Both the position numbers and the translations under genes were made by a program. This document shows positions 45,640 through 58,000 of a DNA stretch of 64,000 nt, piece by piece. This DNA comes from Oxytricha trifallax (lineage: Eukaryota; Ciliophora; Spirotrichea; Sporadotrichida; Oxytrichidae). Position 1 is the stretch's first letter; every line of letters begins with the position of its first letter. The DNA is taken from assembly GCA_000711775.1 (NCBI GenBank), contig ARYC01002108.1, positions 1 to 64,000 on the forward strand. The letters run 5' to 3'. A model generated the notes under the pieces. It worked only from the letters and a program-made list of their open reading frames with translations. It was not told where the DNA came from and did not search any database.

Positions 45640-46912
45640 GTGGATTATAGTAACCTAATCTTTTTGGGTTGTAGATTCCACGTCTGATTCCTCCAAGAAA
45701 TCCAGGAGAAAGTCAGAACAAGTGAGACTTCTAGAGAGCTACATGAAAATTTGGGAATCTTTTTCAAATGATAGGATTTCAACAACACCTCTAGAGATTA
45801 TCTACTTAAAATTTTTAAATTATCCAAAATAAAATAGCAAATTGTTTATAATAAAAGAAATTATATTTATTTGCTTTAAGGGATGATGTATTACCTAATT
45901 AAAAGCAATATTCTTTTTTTAGAATAAATTTTGCAAGCATAATTTAGGAAAAAAGTTTAATTTTTTTAATTGATCATCTCTTTGTTCAATAAAAGTCATT
46001 GGCAAAAGTCCCATCCTTACTCATTGAACACCTTTCTGTAATTTCACTTTTGAAATATAATCTAATCGTAGATCCAAGTAGGGTTCAGGTTTTACTGGCA
46101 CCAGAGATGCTAGCTCCATCCCAGCTAAGATTTAAATTCAAGCTGTAGTTAACAAATTAGCTATTTTAAAATTCACCATCGAAAGATGAGTAGAACGAGT
46201 AGTATTTATCAGACTTTAATTTCAATTAAATTTTTATCTTGATACTATAATTTATAAATAGATTAAAAGGCTAAAAATGTCAAAGCCTAGTTATTGTGAT
46301 TAAAAAAGAGGACTTAAATTTTGAGTAAAAGTTGAATTTATTTTAAGTATAGCTCCTTATATGGATCATTTAGTATTTTAACTTGGCTTCTTGGATTGCT
46401 AAGTCTTGCCATGAGAATACCGCATCTTCCCTTAACCACCTTTAGGAAATGCCATCTTCTTCCAATAATCTTCTCTCCCCTTGGTGGAGTCTCAGTGATG
46501 ATTCTTAGATGAGAGGCCTCTCTCCTAGGGCTAAGGCAAACTCATTTGGATATCAACCACCAAAAAATATTAGCATCTCCAACAATATTATGTGCTGAAA
46601 ATTTAATCAAATTCACTAAAAAAACTACCATTATTTTCTGATATAAAAAGTATTTTAGAAAGAACAATAGTAACATCTTATAGAACAATTCTAAAAATGG
46701 GGTGGGGGCCCAAAACTCCCGCACATAAGTGAAAGTATCTGGTAAAGCTACTCCACCCACCAAACTTTACTCTCTCTACTAAAAGCTGATCAACCTAGAG
46801 GATGAGGCTAGCGACATCGAAGAGAATTGGGAAGAGGAAACAACTGACACTGAGATTATGAAAAACATAAACAGCTTACTCGACTATGGTAACCTATCAT
46901 CTCTATGTATAA
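45640..46912 (+). CDS. Unidentified protein, interrupted coding segments
   Basis: Pieces on the plus strand: VVDSTSDSSKKSRRKSEQVR with LLESYMKIWESFSNDR at about 45672-45780; LASWIAKSCHENTASSLNHL and SPWWSLSDDSQMRGLSPRAK at about 46382-46545; and SRTQVKVSGKATPPTKLYSL, LINLEDEASDIEENWEEETT and IMKNINSLLDYGN at 46700-46895. The first piece has a basic helix that superficially resembles a homeodomain first helix, but no recognition helix was found. Gaps are AT-rich. It could join the small segment at 40783 across the TBE and MITE. Confidence 0.4.
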
Positions 46913-47124
46913 TTATTGTAGAAAGCTCTCTTTAAATAGCCGTCATTTATGAATAGGGGAATTGGATTGGCGAAAATATATAGCTTTAATTTTTAGCATC
47001 TCCATAGATATAATAAGTTAATTAAATAGACCTTTTTGAATACAAAGAGGAGGGCATTTATGAAAAATAACAGAGAAAATTTAAGAAATTAATAATAATA
47101 ATGAATTAGAATTGAAACAATATA

Positions 47125-47510
47125 ATGGCAGACATGAGGCAGCTGGTTGTTCAACAAAATTTGTAAGTTACAAAAAACATATTTAAATTTTTTATATTTT
47201 AGCAATACTAGTCAACAAGAGACACTGGAGCATTAGACAGAGACTTCAGAAGACACTTATTACGATTGAGGACGATTTGGATATTTTGGATAGAATGTTC
47301 AAAATATGAAGGATACTGGAAGAACAATAAAGCTGTGCTTAGATATGGCTTTTGATGAATACCCTCCAAATACTTGTTTAATTAATCCATTTTCATTTTA
47401 AAATAATTATTTCCACTTATTTTTCATAATTAATGTCTAAACACACTGCAGCTTTTGCCAACAGCAACTTCGCAAAGGAGCTCGAAAAACTCAGACATTC
47501 AATTTATTCA
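47125..47510 (+). CDS. Unidentified protein, N-terminal segments with a 40-bp intron
   Basis: ATG 47125 opens MADMRQLVVQQN. A GTAAGT...TTTTAG intron (47163-47202) joins to NTSQQETLEHQTETSEDTYY, then an in-frame TGA at 47267, then GRFGYFGQNVQNMKDTGRTI and LCLDMAFDEYPPNT. After an AT-rich gap a piece HTAAFANSNFAKELEKLRHS follows near 47450-47500. No family recognised. The rest of the gene may lie in the GC-rich block at 47545-48115. Confidence 0.45.
47163..47202 (+). other. Short spliceosomal intron
   Basis: GTAAGTTAC...TATATTTTAG, 40 bp. Its removal keeps the frame open from QQN to NTSQQ. Confidence 0.6.
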
Positions 47511-47544
47511 TTTAATATTATTAAATTAGAAAGTTAATTGTTTA

Positions 47545-48115
47545 GTCAGCTTAAGTTGACGCTTTCTAATAAATCTTTATACTACACTAAGACTTCTCAG
47601 GGTAGGAAAGGTCGGGTTCATCGCATAAGGGGTCAGTCGGCTTGATTCAACTGGTGAGTTTCTACGCTCCTTGAGCGGATTGCACAATAACAGTTTCCTT
47701 GCATGATGACTTACCTGGCGGGAGTTTGACTTCCAAGGTGTAAGGGAGCATATTGAAGGTGGTGCTCAGCCTTCAAGATGAGATGACAATAAAACCATAC
47801 AAGCCAACAGTAAGTTATTTTCTTCTCCTAGGGTGGTACTAAGCTACAACGGCGAAAGGATAGGGATTACGTTCCCAATAGCAGTTGACCTAGCAGCGAC
47901 TTTTATCATAAATTTTCAGAGGAGCTGAGCCCTCACCAGCTCTGTCATCACATCAATGTATCGTGGCTCTGTGAGGTAGACATCTTGTTTACGAGGGTAG
48001 GTGATACTGAAAAAATCAGTTATTCAGGAGTTTTTGGACTTCATAATTCTAATCCAGGAATCAGAGTTTCCACGTCACGACTCATTCTGAAATACGCACG
48101 CATTAAATTGATGGT
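47545..48115. other. GC-rich coding-like block, frame and strand unresolved
   Basis: About 570 bp with much higher GC than the surroundings. On the plus strand three pieces look protein-like in three different frames (LTSKVQGSILKVVLSLQDEM near 47730; VVLSYNGERIGITFPIAVDL near 47833; SDFYHKFSEELSPHQL near 47895). On the minus strand a continuous frame with LSTTFNMLPYTLEVKLPPGK is also open if TGA is sense. It is probably macronucleus-destined sequence, possibly several joined segments. No RNA gene was recognised. Confidence 0.4.
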
Positions 48116-50429
48116 TTGATTAATTAATAGTGATATGATAAATTTAATTTTAGTTATAACTCTTTCATCGTCATCATCAATTTATTCATTTGAAACATGA
48201 TTTTTCTTAATAAATATATGTTTTTGATTGTCGCAGGCAGCTGCCATAATGATCAACTATAATAATTGGTATTATAAGCGTCTTTTTAAATTCTTTGCCT
48301 CGCTTGGTTTAGAGCTGAGTGAGTGTCAGAGTATATGCAGGAGTTTAAATAATTATATTAATGAAAAATTCAAAATTTTGTCTACAAATTAATATTTTGA
48401 TGAGTGTGACGGATGAATACAAACAAATCATCTCGATGCTTGCGTGTATTAATGTAGCAATAATAGTGTATATAAAATCCCAATAGTAATTTTACAGAAA
48501 AAGAGAGAAATTCAAATTGCATCAGAAGAGTTTAACTTTGTGATAATTATTAATATGATCGTAAAATTTTAGGTTTTTCTTGTTTTTTATTAGATTATAC
48601 AAATTTAGGGTTTAAAGTGAAATGAAGTTCGAAGCAAGTTTACCCAGTTTCATCATAGAAGTAAAAAGAGTGTTGGTAATAAAAAATATTTTTTGAAATG
48701 CCTTGAATTTTTATTCAATTATTTACAATTAAAATCAAATAGACTCATAAGCAATTTTTTTAATTTTTATTTAAAAATAATTTAGAATTGAAGGAAATTC
48801 CAGAAAAAATTCAATTTTTGTCAGGGGTTTTCTATTTTTGCCATCGATTGGACAAACAAGGATTCATTAAGATATAAAATCTTTAAAGTCAGGAATCTAA
48901 AGTACGAAAGCCAGCACCCAGATTCTACAGTTACACTAAATGAATCTAATCTATAAATCTTAACTCGCTTGTTTATATTTACTCTTAGAGAGTGGTATAG
49001 CTCAATTCTAAATTAAATGAAGTTTTTAATATATGTTAATGAATTATAACCCTAAATTCATTAAAAATAAATAGTTTACCGAGTAAGGTTGAGAAGCATG
49101 AAACTTATTTTATAGCGATTCCCTGATTGTGGAAGAGATTTCATAGATCAGATTCACGGATACTTTTGTTGTTATTGATAAATTAAATTATATTTCTATC
49201 AATGTTAGATAAACTTATCTAAAGTGTGCAAAAAAAATAATCATTAATTATTTAGCCCATGAAATTTATCCCAGACAAAGTTTTAGAAATGCATAGAATA
49301 TAATTATCGACCCAGTCAAGTAATGAACCAAAAATAAATTTTATTTGAAAAATAAGTTGCTCAGAAACTAAGGATTTTACACAAATCTTTCTTCTCAGAA
49401 TCATGATTCATGCCTGGTATAATTTTAACAATATTTTAAAAAAGAAATTATTTGTGCGGAATGTAATAAATTTCTCTTTAATTTATACTTCGCTTCCATA
49501 AATGTGTTAAAATGGGGCATCTCATACAGAGATTGTCATCGCTAGACCAATGAATTTAACTTTTTTATTGTAAATAAAGAGTTATTTTGTAAAGTCGATA
49601 TTATATCTCAATCTTTTAATGAATCAAGAAGTCGCAGAGCTCAATAACACTCGATTAGAATCACTATACTACATCTATCACAGAAAATTATGACAGAAAC
49701 TCAAGGTAAATAGTAAAAAGTTTGGATCAACTCAAATAAAGAGGAGTCAAGAACCAATTAATGCAAACCTACTATAATGTGACAAGAGCAACTCTCAGCT
49801 TCTTTAATTAAAGATATTTACTTTTTAATATTAAGCCAAATCTATTATGAATGAGGGAAATTGAATGTAACTTACCATATTTTATCATTCAATTTCCACT
49901 ATTTATTATGGATTTGTGCATTAAAGATATTATATAATATAATTAGTAAATATGCTAGGTACGTGCAATACTATATTGTATGTATCTGTTAGCATTTGTA
50001 ATTTAATTAGGTTGTAAGATTACACATAAATCACTATATAAATGTCAAAGATATCCATTCTATTTAGCTCTTTATTTGATTAATTAAGTTATATTTACTC
50101 ATTATCAAATTAAATGAAAATAAATATTATGGAGAGAAAAATTATTATTTTAAATTAAATTTTAAATAGCTCATGGAAGCAATATAATAGATTTGCTTTA
50201 TAATATTTAATCAAATATCTATCTTTATTATTAGTTATTCGACAATTACATTTCTAATAACACGATAAATGGATTTTTGACACTTAGTTAGAATAATCTT
50301 TCCCCTAACCTTTTTATGAAATTAGTAAAACTAAATCATTTGCAATATCAATAAAATTAATAAATAAGCTTATCATTATGGATTATCAAGTGTTTTATAT
50401 AAATTCTCTGAACTTAGTTATTATATCTG
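48116..50429. other. Long AT-rich region without a confident gene
   Basis: Weak coding-like stretches exist near 49260-49300 (MKFIPDKVLEMHR) and 49619-49780 (MNQEVAELNNTRLESLYYIY, then in-frame TGA), both plus strand. Neither could be extended or identified. Confidence 0.3.
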
Positions 50430-52605
50430 AAGTCCTGGTACAAATATTTTATCTTTCTCTGTGGCTTGAAGAATTCAAATTACTGCACCAACCTCTTGCT
50501 GAAAATTTATCGCTCTCGCTCTTTCTTGATTGATTGGAAATTTTCCCTATAAATAAATTTAATATAAGTATATATTGAAATATTTAATGTAACAAATGCC
50601 ACAGACTTATAAATACTATGAATTTAAAACTAGACTGTGGGAATAATTCTTACTTTTTTTAGTTTTTAAGTGCACTAATTTAGTCAAACATATTTTATGA
50701 AGATTTTCCTCATCAATCACATCTTCTAAACTTTCTAGATCTTTCTCATGCTTCTATTAATGACTCATACTTTTCCTCTTTAAATTTTGAAGCATTTGCA
50801 ATCTAATATAATTTTAACTCTTCTTATTCATCATAATCATCGTCATTTATTGCTATTTTTGTTAAATCTTCCTAGTCTTCTAGTATATTAAGATTTTTAT
50901 CTCAATGTAAATCTGGATTCCAAGATGCAAAACATTATACTTAAATTTTATGAAAAAATTAGAATAAATAATATAAGTTGTTATTCTCTAAAAATGCCCA
51001 TGATTCACCACTTTAATCCTAAAAGTTTTTCAGATTAATTTTTCCTTTTTAAGCATCAATATTTTAATCCATTGAATTCCTATTAGAAGTTAAGCTTTAG
51101 AATTAACTTTCGTGTTATGAAGTAGTATTCCCCTCTTCTTATATTGGCTTTTAAAATATATCAGTGATATTGGATATCATACTATTAATGAAATCAAAAG
51201 GATTGTATGAACTTTATTGCTAAATTTACTTCTTATCCTAAGTTGCTTTTTAATTTGATTTTTATAAGTCGCTTAATTTATTTTGCAGCTGTTTCTGATA
51301 TACAAATCCATCAAATGGATTAAGATTAAGCTATTGATTTGTTTAAGCTTGAGTATTTTAATTTTAATAATCCTTTGACCAGTCTGTATCCCAGTTATTT
51401 TGAGTGTCTTGAGTACTAAATGTGTTTTTCGAGAGTTCTTATTTTATATTATTTGGCCATTTAAATTGCATCTCACTAGAATCTTATTTTCAAGGTGGCG
51501 AGCTTTAATTCCTTGAGAGTCTTAAGCAGCTTTATTGTTTTAGGTACTTTTTTATTATTAATGATTTTAGATACTGAAATGCCTTTTCTTGGAAGTTTCT
51601 TCATTTGCAAGATGTCTTAACTTAACTTATTAAGCTTCTTCATTCAAATCAATTGATTGTATCTTATCAAACTACTCTAATAATATTTCAAGATCCCATA
51701 TACTGGGTCTCAAGCAGGATTAGGTTTGAGTAAAAGTCTGATCAAATCTTTCATTTTCTCAGAAATATTTTCATACTTGGGTTCATCTGAGACTATTTTA
51801 TAATGAGCATTTAAAATAGCAAGTTCTTAAGCATCTTAAAAGGGATGTCTAGCAAAACATATAGTATAAAAAATACAGCCTAACATCCAAATATTTACTT
51901 TTAGATCCACTTTGTGTTCTGCATAAGGGTCCATCATTTCAGGAGGTCTATAAGTAAGTGTAGTGAATTTCTCAAAGCTCTCCATTGCTTTTGATATCTC
52001 TTATTTTGTTGCTGTTTTTAAATCTAGAAAATCACTAGAAGCTGATCCAAAATCAAGCAGCATTGCATTGCCTTAAGAGTCAAACATTATATTTTTTTAT
52101 TTTCAAATCTCGATGCGCGATACTCTTTAAATGCATATGGTTAACACCTTATAATACTTGTTTCATTATAGTTATAATTTCTTCTCAATATAATCGACTA
52201 AAGTCCCATTTTTGCATTGTACACTCAAAATTAACATATCCTTTGATCCATCAGAATTTTCTATAAATTACGAATCTATGTACTTGAAAATATTTGGGTA
52301 GCTTCCTAGTTTGCTCCATTATTTACTTCCATTTTTACCATCTTATCATAATCTTGTAATTTATAATGATGAATATTAAAGCCAATATAGGATGACAGAA
52401 AATTATATCATAATATACTTTTGAAAGAATATTAGTTTACACATGCTTACCAGTATTTTAATTCTTTTAAGCGCAAATTTTGATTGGGGTTGTTTAGTTC
52501 ATGAACTTACTAAACATAGTCATATCCTCCCTCTGCTAACATTAATTCATCAATTAAAGTGTAATTATTTAGTTAAAATTGTCTAGATTAATATCCAAAT
52601 ATCAT
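50430..52605 (-). CDS. Ser/Thr protein kinase, NAK family (AAK1/GAK-like)
   Basis: This family phosphorylates clathrin adaptors and controls endocytosis. ATG 52605 opens MIFGYQSRQFQLNNYTLIDE followed by the Gly-loop-like LMLAEGGYDYV; then HRDLK (near 52130), MLLDFGSAS (DFG, near 52050), TLTYRPPEMMDPYAEHKVDL (the family's YRAPEM-D signature), NIWMLGCIFYTICFARHPF and the C-lobe helix NPACD/PSIWDLEILLEQF. The downstream region is Gln-rich low complexity (NNWDTDWSKDYQNQNTQ), typical of adaptor-kinase tails, ending near 50430. A 7-T run at 52092-52098 shifts the frame directly after HRDLK. Introns or eliminated sequences lie near 52270-52400, between the N-lobe and the catalytic loop. Confidence 0.75.
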
Positions 52606-52999
52606 AGAGGACACCTGTAAATAGATTTTAGAGCATTTTTATAAATTATTAATAAATTAAATCTTGAATTTATTATACCTAAGGTAGGAAAAATTAAAAA
52701 TATACAGAGATAAATAAGCTTTAAAAAAATTAATTTAGGCTTTTTCCTCTTATAAATTAAGGATATATTTATAATCCCCTCGGTTGTATTCCTAATAATA
52801 CGTTTTAATATAAAGAAAGATTATAGAAATTGCATAATTAAAATTAGCATGATTTAATTTATCAGTATTTTATAAGATATTCAATGCAATTTGATTCTCA
52901 TAATCGTGTACTCGTTGGATAATTATTAATGCTTTTTTACTATGCAATTACATTGCTAACACTGATAATTTTCTAGTTTGAGAGTGCAGAGACCTCTAA
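52606..52999. other. Intergenic AT-rich spacer
   Basis: Between the kinase start and the end of the next minus-strand gene. No clear feature. Confidence 0.35.
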
Positions 53000-54460
53000 A
53001 GTTGGGATCTTAATTTTCTTTTCTTACTTTTCTCTTTACTTTGTTTCTTAAAGAATTTAATCTTCCTACAATAGCTATAAGTCCTGTAATTCCAAATGGT
53101 GTTATTTCTAAGATTCTTGCTTCTTGAATTTCTTTGGCGAGTGGCCTTATAAGTTGTCTGAATTTTTATGAGATATGTGCCTTTGATGGGAACTGCCTCT
53201 TTTTTACCTTGGATAGAAGGGAATTTATTGGGGATTTCTTTAGTGATTTTGCATTTTATACGAGTACTGTTTTCTTCTCCTGATAAATTTTGAGAAGATT
53301 TCTCTGCTATCACGTCTATTGAATTAAATTAAGTAAATAAAAGCATTTTACCTGAGTAGCAAGATTCATCTAATTCAGTGACGTAATAATATTCCTCAAC
53401 TTCAGCTTAGTTCTCATATTCCTCTGAACTTTCTCTTTTTAGATTATATTCAACTTCATCGCTACTTTTTGGATTGTTCGTTTCTATTAATTAAAAAAAA
53501 AATACAATTAGCTAAAGCGAATTAAGTGGAATAAGAACGAGTATACAAAATTAATCAAAAATTAATCGTATTACTATAGTTCTATCGTGCTTGTAGAAGT
53601 CTAAATTAGCTCATTTTTAAGTCGATTTCCTTGTTCGAAATCATAATCTTTAGTCAAACAATACTTGATATCGGTGCTCATTAAGTCCATCAGCATCATC
53701 GCGTCAAAATTTTATCTTTTTCAGGACTTGACACCGAAAGCTCAGCCACATCTATAATTAAGACACCTGTTTTGGTGATCAGCTGGAGAGGTCATCCTCC
53801 ATTTTTATTAGACGGAATTTTAATAAAACTGTGATTATTAAGAAATTAAATCAGGCATAGTCTTAATTATTTAATATCAGTTTAAAATTAATTAAGACAT
53901 CTCTGTTAATAATTCTCTATAAATTAAACTTATTAGTTAAAAGTTTGATCATTAATCATTAAAACTAAAAATGTTTTAATTTGCCTGATTTAATTTCTTA
54001 ATAATCACAGTTTTATTAAAATTCCGACTAATAAAAGGAGGATAACCTCCCCAGCTGATCCCCAAAACAGGTGTCTTAATTAGAGATGTGGCTGAGCTTT
54101 CAGTGTCAAGTCCTGAAGACGATAAAATTTTGACGCGATGATGCTGATGGACTTAATGAGCACCGATCTCAAGGATTGGTTGACTAAGGATGATGATTTC
54201 GAACAAGGAAATCGACATAAAAATGAGATAATTTAGACTTTTACAAGCACGATAGAACTATAGTAATACCATTAATTTTTGATTAATTCTGTATACTCGT
54301 TCTTATTCCTCTTAATTCGCTATATAGCTTACTAAATATTTTTACCCAGGCTTTGAATGACATATTCTTGTACATTACACTTAAGAATGGGTTCACTATA
54401 ACTGCCTTTATCCTATCATTCTTTCTTGGCTTCATTAAATGTAACAAAATCCTTTAACAA
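53000..54460 (-). CDS. Unidentified protein, split by an 0.82-kb palindrome
   Basis: Right part: MKPRKNDRIKAVIVNPFLSV and MYKNMSFKAWVKIF (54350-54445). After the palindrome: NPKSSDEVEYNLKRESSEEY and NQAEVEEYYYVTELDESC (53350-53480). Then a basic part with two competing frames; ILEITPFGITGLIAIVGRLN and SLRNKVKRKVRKENQDP reads best near 53000-53120. No family recognised; the basic C-terminal stretch could bind nucleic acid or membranes. Confidence 0.4.
53509..54330. mobile_element. Palindromic element (822 bp, arms ~349 bp) inside a gene
   Basis: Arms 53509-53857 and 53982-54330 are near-exact inverted copies with a 124-bp AT-rich centre. Outer ends AGCTAAAGCGAATTAAG / CTTAATTCGCTATATAGCTT; inner motif CTGATTTAATTTCTTAATAA. 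A different sequence family from the ATTGTAGG MITEs and from the prefoldin palindrome. It must be removed for the gene to be expressed. Confidence 0.85.
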
Positions 54461-55029
54461 ATTCAATTTATATTGTTTTATGATTTAACTAATACTCATT
54501 TTAAGGGTTTATTGCATATTATCAATTAGATTTACTTATAGATTTGATTTAAGTATCATAACTGATATTTGGATTTTATGATATCTTTACTAATTATTAA
54601 ATTATTAAAATGTAAATAATTAAGAGCATTATATGGCATAAGTTTTTTTTATAAAAAAATATTGAACTTATTAATAATTTAAAAAGAATATTTGTTTTCG
54701 TTCTCTAGAAACCAATAGTACAAGGTACTTAAAATATTATTGGTGGGGTTTTGGGGTTTTGTTTGCTGTTTATTTTTAAGTTTCTGTAATTTATCCAGTG
54801 TCCTTAATTCGAACTCAAGTAGCATTCTTTTTTAGTTCTTTCTTTACCGTATATAAGTTTCATTGCTTTAAACAGCAATTCGTTAAAGTAAATGAAATCC
54901 TCTTCATCGCTAAATTAAGAATTAAAAACAATTTATTTATCATACCTTTCAAGGTTCATTTTAACTATAATATCATGACTGATTTCTCAAAATCGTCTTT
55001 CATTTAAAAATAAATAATTAAATCTTATT
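54461..55029. other. Intergenic spacer with the G4T4 motif
   Basis: AT-rich; apart from the 17-mer nothing definable. Confidence 0.4.
54745..54761 (+). repeat. Internal telomere-like G4T4 17-mer
   Basis: GGGGTTTTGGGGTTTTG, identical to the TBE terminus at 84-100 and to two units of the spirotrich telomere repeat, but without the adjoining TBE repeat. It lies in the spacer between two minus-strand genes. Confidence 0.7.
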
Positions 55030-58000
55030 CATTCCCAGATTCACATCTAGGTCTTTAAAATAAGTAAGCTAGTCCAATGCTCGTATCTTAATACCTTCAA
55101 ATTCTTTCGAAAACTTGTTTCACGAAACTTTAAACTTGTCCAAGTCCTCTTTAAATTACTGTAATATATTCTCTTAAGGCAAGTAATAAAACTCAAATTG
55201 CTGTTAGATAATGAGCACGAATTGATTTAACATCACTACAAATGCAACAAAATATACGGGAGAGTATGAGATTCCACAAGTTTTTCCAGGAATACAATCG
55301 GCATCAGTGTTCATAGTGTCATACATATTTGTTGGCCAATCTTCTCCTGTTGAGATTCTTAACAGAATTATAAGAGCTTGTGAGAAATTTGTAAATTTCA
55401 TGTATATTGGATCGATAATTACTCCTTGAATAATATTTTTATACATAAATACGCCTAATACAGCAAATATGAAGTAAACCAGTAGTAGTAAAGCAAAAAC
55501 ATTGAAAATTAAAGGCATAGAGAATGTGATAGTTTGAATCAAAGCTTAAAGTCCCTTGTACTTATTTAAAAGTTTGAACAATCAACTTACTCGAAGAACT
55601 CTTAATATTCTTAATATTTATGGTGCCACTCTTAATGGTTTCAAAGCTGCAGTAGATAACTTATTCAAGACAATATCTAAGAAAGAGGCAAATACTACAA
55701 ATAATTCAAATTTGTGCCAGCCTGGCAAGAAATATGCAGTTCCATTGGCTATAAACTTCAGTATGGCTTCAAGAGCAAAGATATAATTAAGCATCAAAAT
55801 CATAGCAAATATTTAAAAGTTATACCAGTAAAGATATAATTAGCTACTTCTAACGCATTCTTGTAGGTTACTGTTTAGCCTTCAAAGCTCATAGCTATCT
55901 ATAACATATTCAGTATGATACAGATCATGATAAAAAAATCAAGTTTTGTTTCGGGTTTTGTATGTTTGGATAAGTACTGACTAATCTTGATTTAGGATTT
56001 TTTATAATCTCTAGCTTAGTTTAAACAATCATTTTCATCATGTCTACCCATTTGATCTCATCACCATCAAGGAGTAGATCTTCCTTTTCGTCTCTCTAAG
56101 CTGCTTCAAAATTCATAATTAAGACACCGACGAAGAGATTCATAAAGAATAATGAGCCTATGAATACAAAGGCAATGAAAAAGTATGCATTATTCGCTGA
56201 TTCACCTTATCTAGGGCCTGTTTCAATTTCTGTTACATCTGTGTATGCGTAAACAATCAATTTAATTAATTATCTCAGGAAATATTATTTTTGTGGATAA
56301 ATGAAACTACTGTAATTTCATGTAAAATTGTAGTATTATATACTCAATATTTAAATTATAACATTTTATGATGGAGTAAGAAAACAAATCATTTTAAGAG
56401 TTTATAATAGGGAAGTATAAGTTTACATTACATCAGGCAATCCTTCCTAAGTAGCAACCACAAATAAAAAAATCATGGCTTTAGGTACATTGTCAAAATT
56501 TTAGTTGAATGTCTTCCATTCAATAATCTTAATTAAAGCAACAAAACTAGTAAATTATATGATAAGCAATATTCTCCCCTTACTTTGAAGCAGTCTAGTT
56601 TATTTTTAACGATATAAAGATCTACACTGCAGTATTAAAGGTTTCCAGGAAATAAATTGACTCCCAATATTGCAAACATTAAAAATACAATTATGACTAC
56701 AACCCCTACATTCAAGATTGCTCCGATGGATGATAGAAGGGCTGCTACTACAGTTTTCATTGAAGAATTATGTGAAATAAATCTTAAGAGTTTTAGAATA
56801 CGCAATAGTCTCAAAATTTTGATATTTGGTAGGTTGACTCTACTAAATTTAGCATCAATTAGAGATGTAGCCACGATAAAGCAATCTAATTAACTTCAGT
56901 TTTCTCTTAGATAAGAGTTTTTAAACTTTAAAAATTAAATAATCTTCAATTTTATACAAAATTAGATGATATCCTTTAAAATTCGGCGAGTTTATACATA
57001 ATGAATCCAAATGCTATACATTTCAAAATTAGCTATAAGGTAAAGAAGGCCGTGAACACATAATCTAATTATGAAGATATCACAACCTAAAATAATAGTT
57101 AAAATTTTCTTGCATGTTTTACCATAGAATTATCTTCAGAGTATGGACTTGTAAATTCTATTTTAATTATATTATATTCATGATACAATCTAATAAATTT
57201 ATAAGTATCGAAAATAAGCTCGAAGCTGCTTAAAATAATGACAAACAAGATAAAATTCTCAAATTTAGAGTTTGTGACCATCGAATAAAATTTAATTCTT
57301 ATTTTGTTTTCCTATAGCTTGATAAAAATAGAGATTTTATTTACCTATGAGAACAATTATAGAGCTTTCTGGCACTAAAACTCCAAAGCTTTAGCAAATT
57401 TTATAAAATATAATTAATGATTCTCTTGAATTATATTATTGATTGGTGAATTTTTAATTTTCAATATAGGTAAGAATAATCAAATGTTATATCCAAATTT
57501 AGAAATATCTATTAATTGATTTAAATATTTTGATTTTTAATATGGGAATTAAGTAAGCTGCCTAATTATTAAAAATCTTTTGTTAAAGAGTCTCTTCTAG
57601 AGATTAAATTTATTTGTCTTTACTTCGCTTAATGAGGAAATAATTATAAACTGAAAGTTCCTGAATTTATTTCTTTAAAGCTCTAACATTATTCATAAAA
57701 TGTAATTTTCTTATAAATTATAGATTCCTTTATCCAAAAATTTAAATAAATAAGCTCAAGTGATATCTTGCTTGAAAAATTATTATATAAGTTAGCATAA
57801 AAATAATTAAAAGTTGTAAAAAATATGCAAAAATATGTTAAATGATTCTCTTCACAACTTCAAAGTTATTAAAGCTTATCAAAAATTTATTAATTAAGTT
57901 CACTTAAAAGTCAATAGAGAAAGTAAATATAGATAAAAAGATATTACGATTTAGGTTAGGCAAGATTTTATGTTTATAACTTCAAATAACTGATGGTTTT

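Noticed and set aside
45672..45780. Homeodomain
   Set aside because: Only a basic helix-like stretch is present; the recognition helix with W-F-x-N is missing.
46542..46763. 73-residue minus-strand hydrophobic frame
   Set aside because: It overlaps plus-strand coding segments and an AT-rich gap; probably chance.
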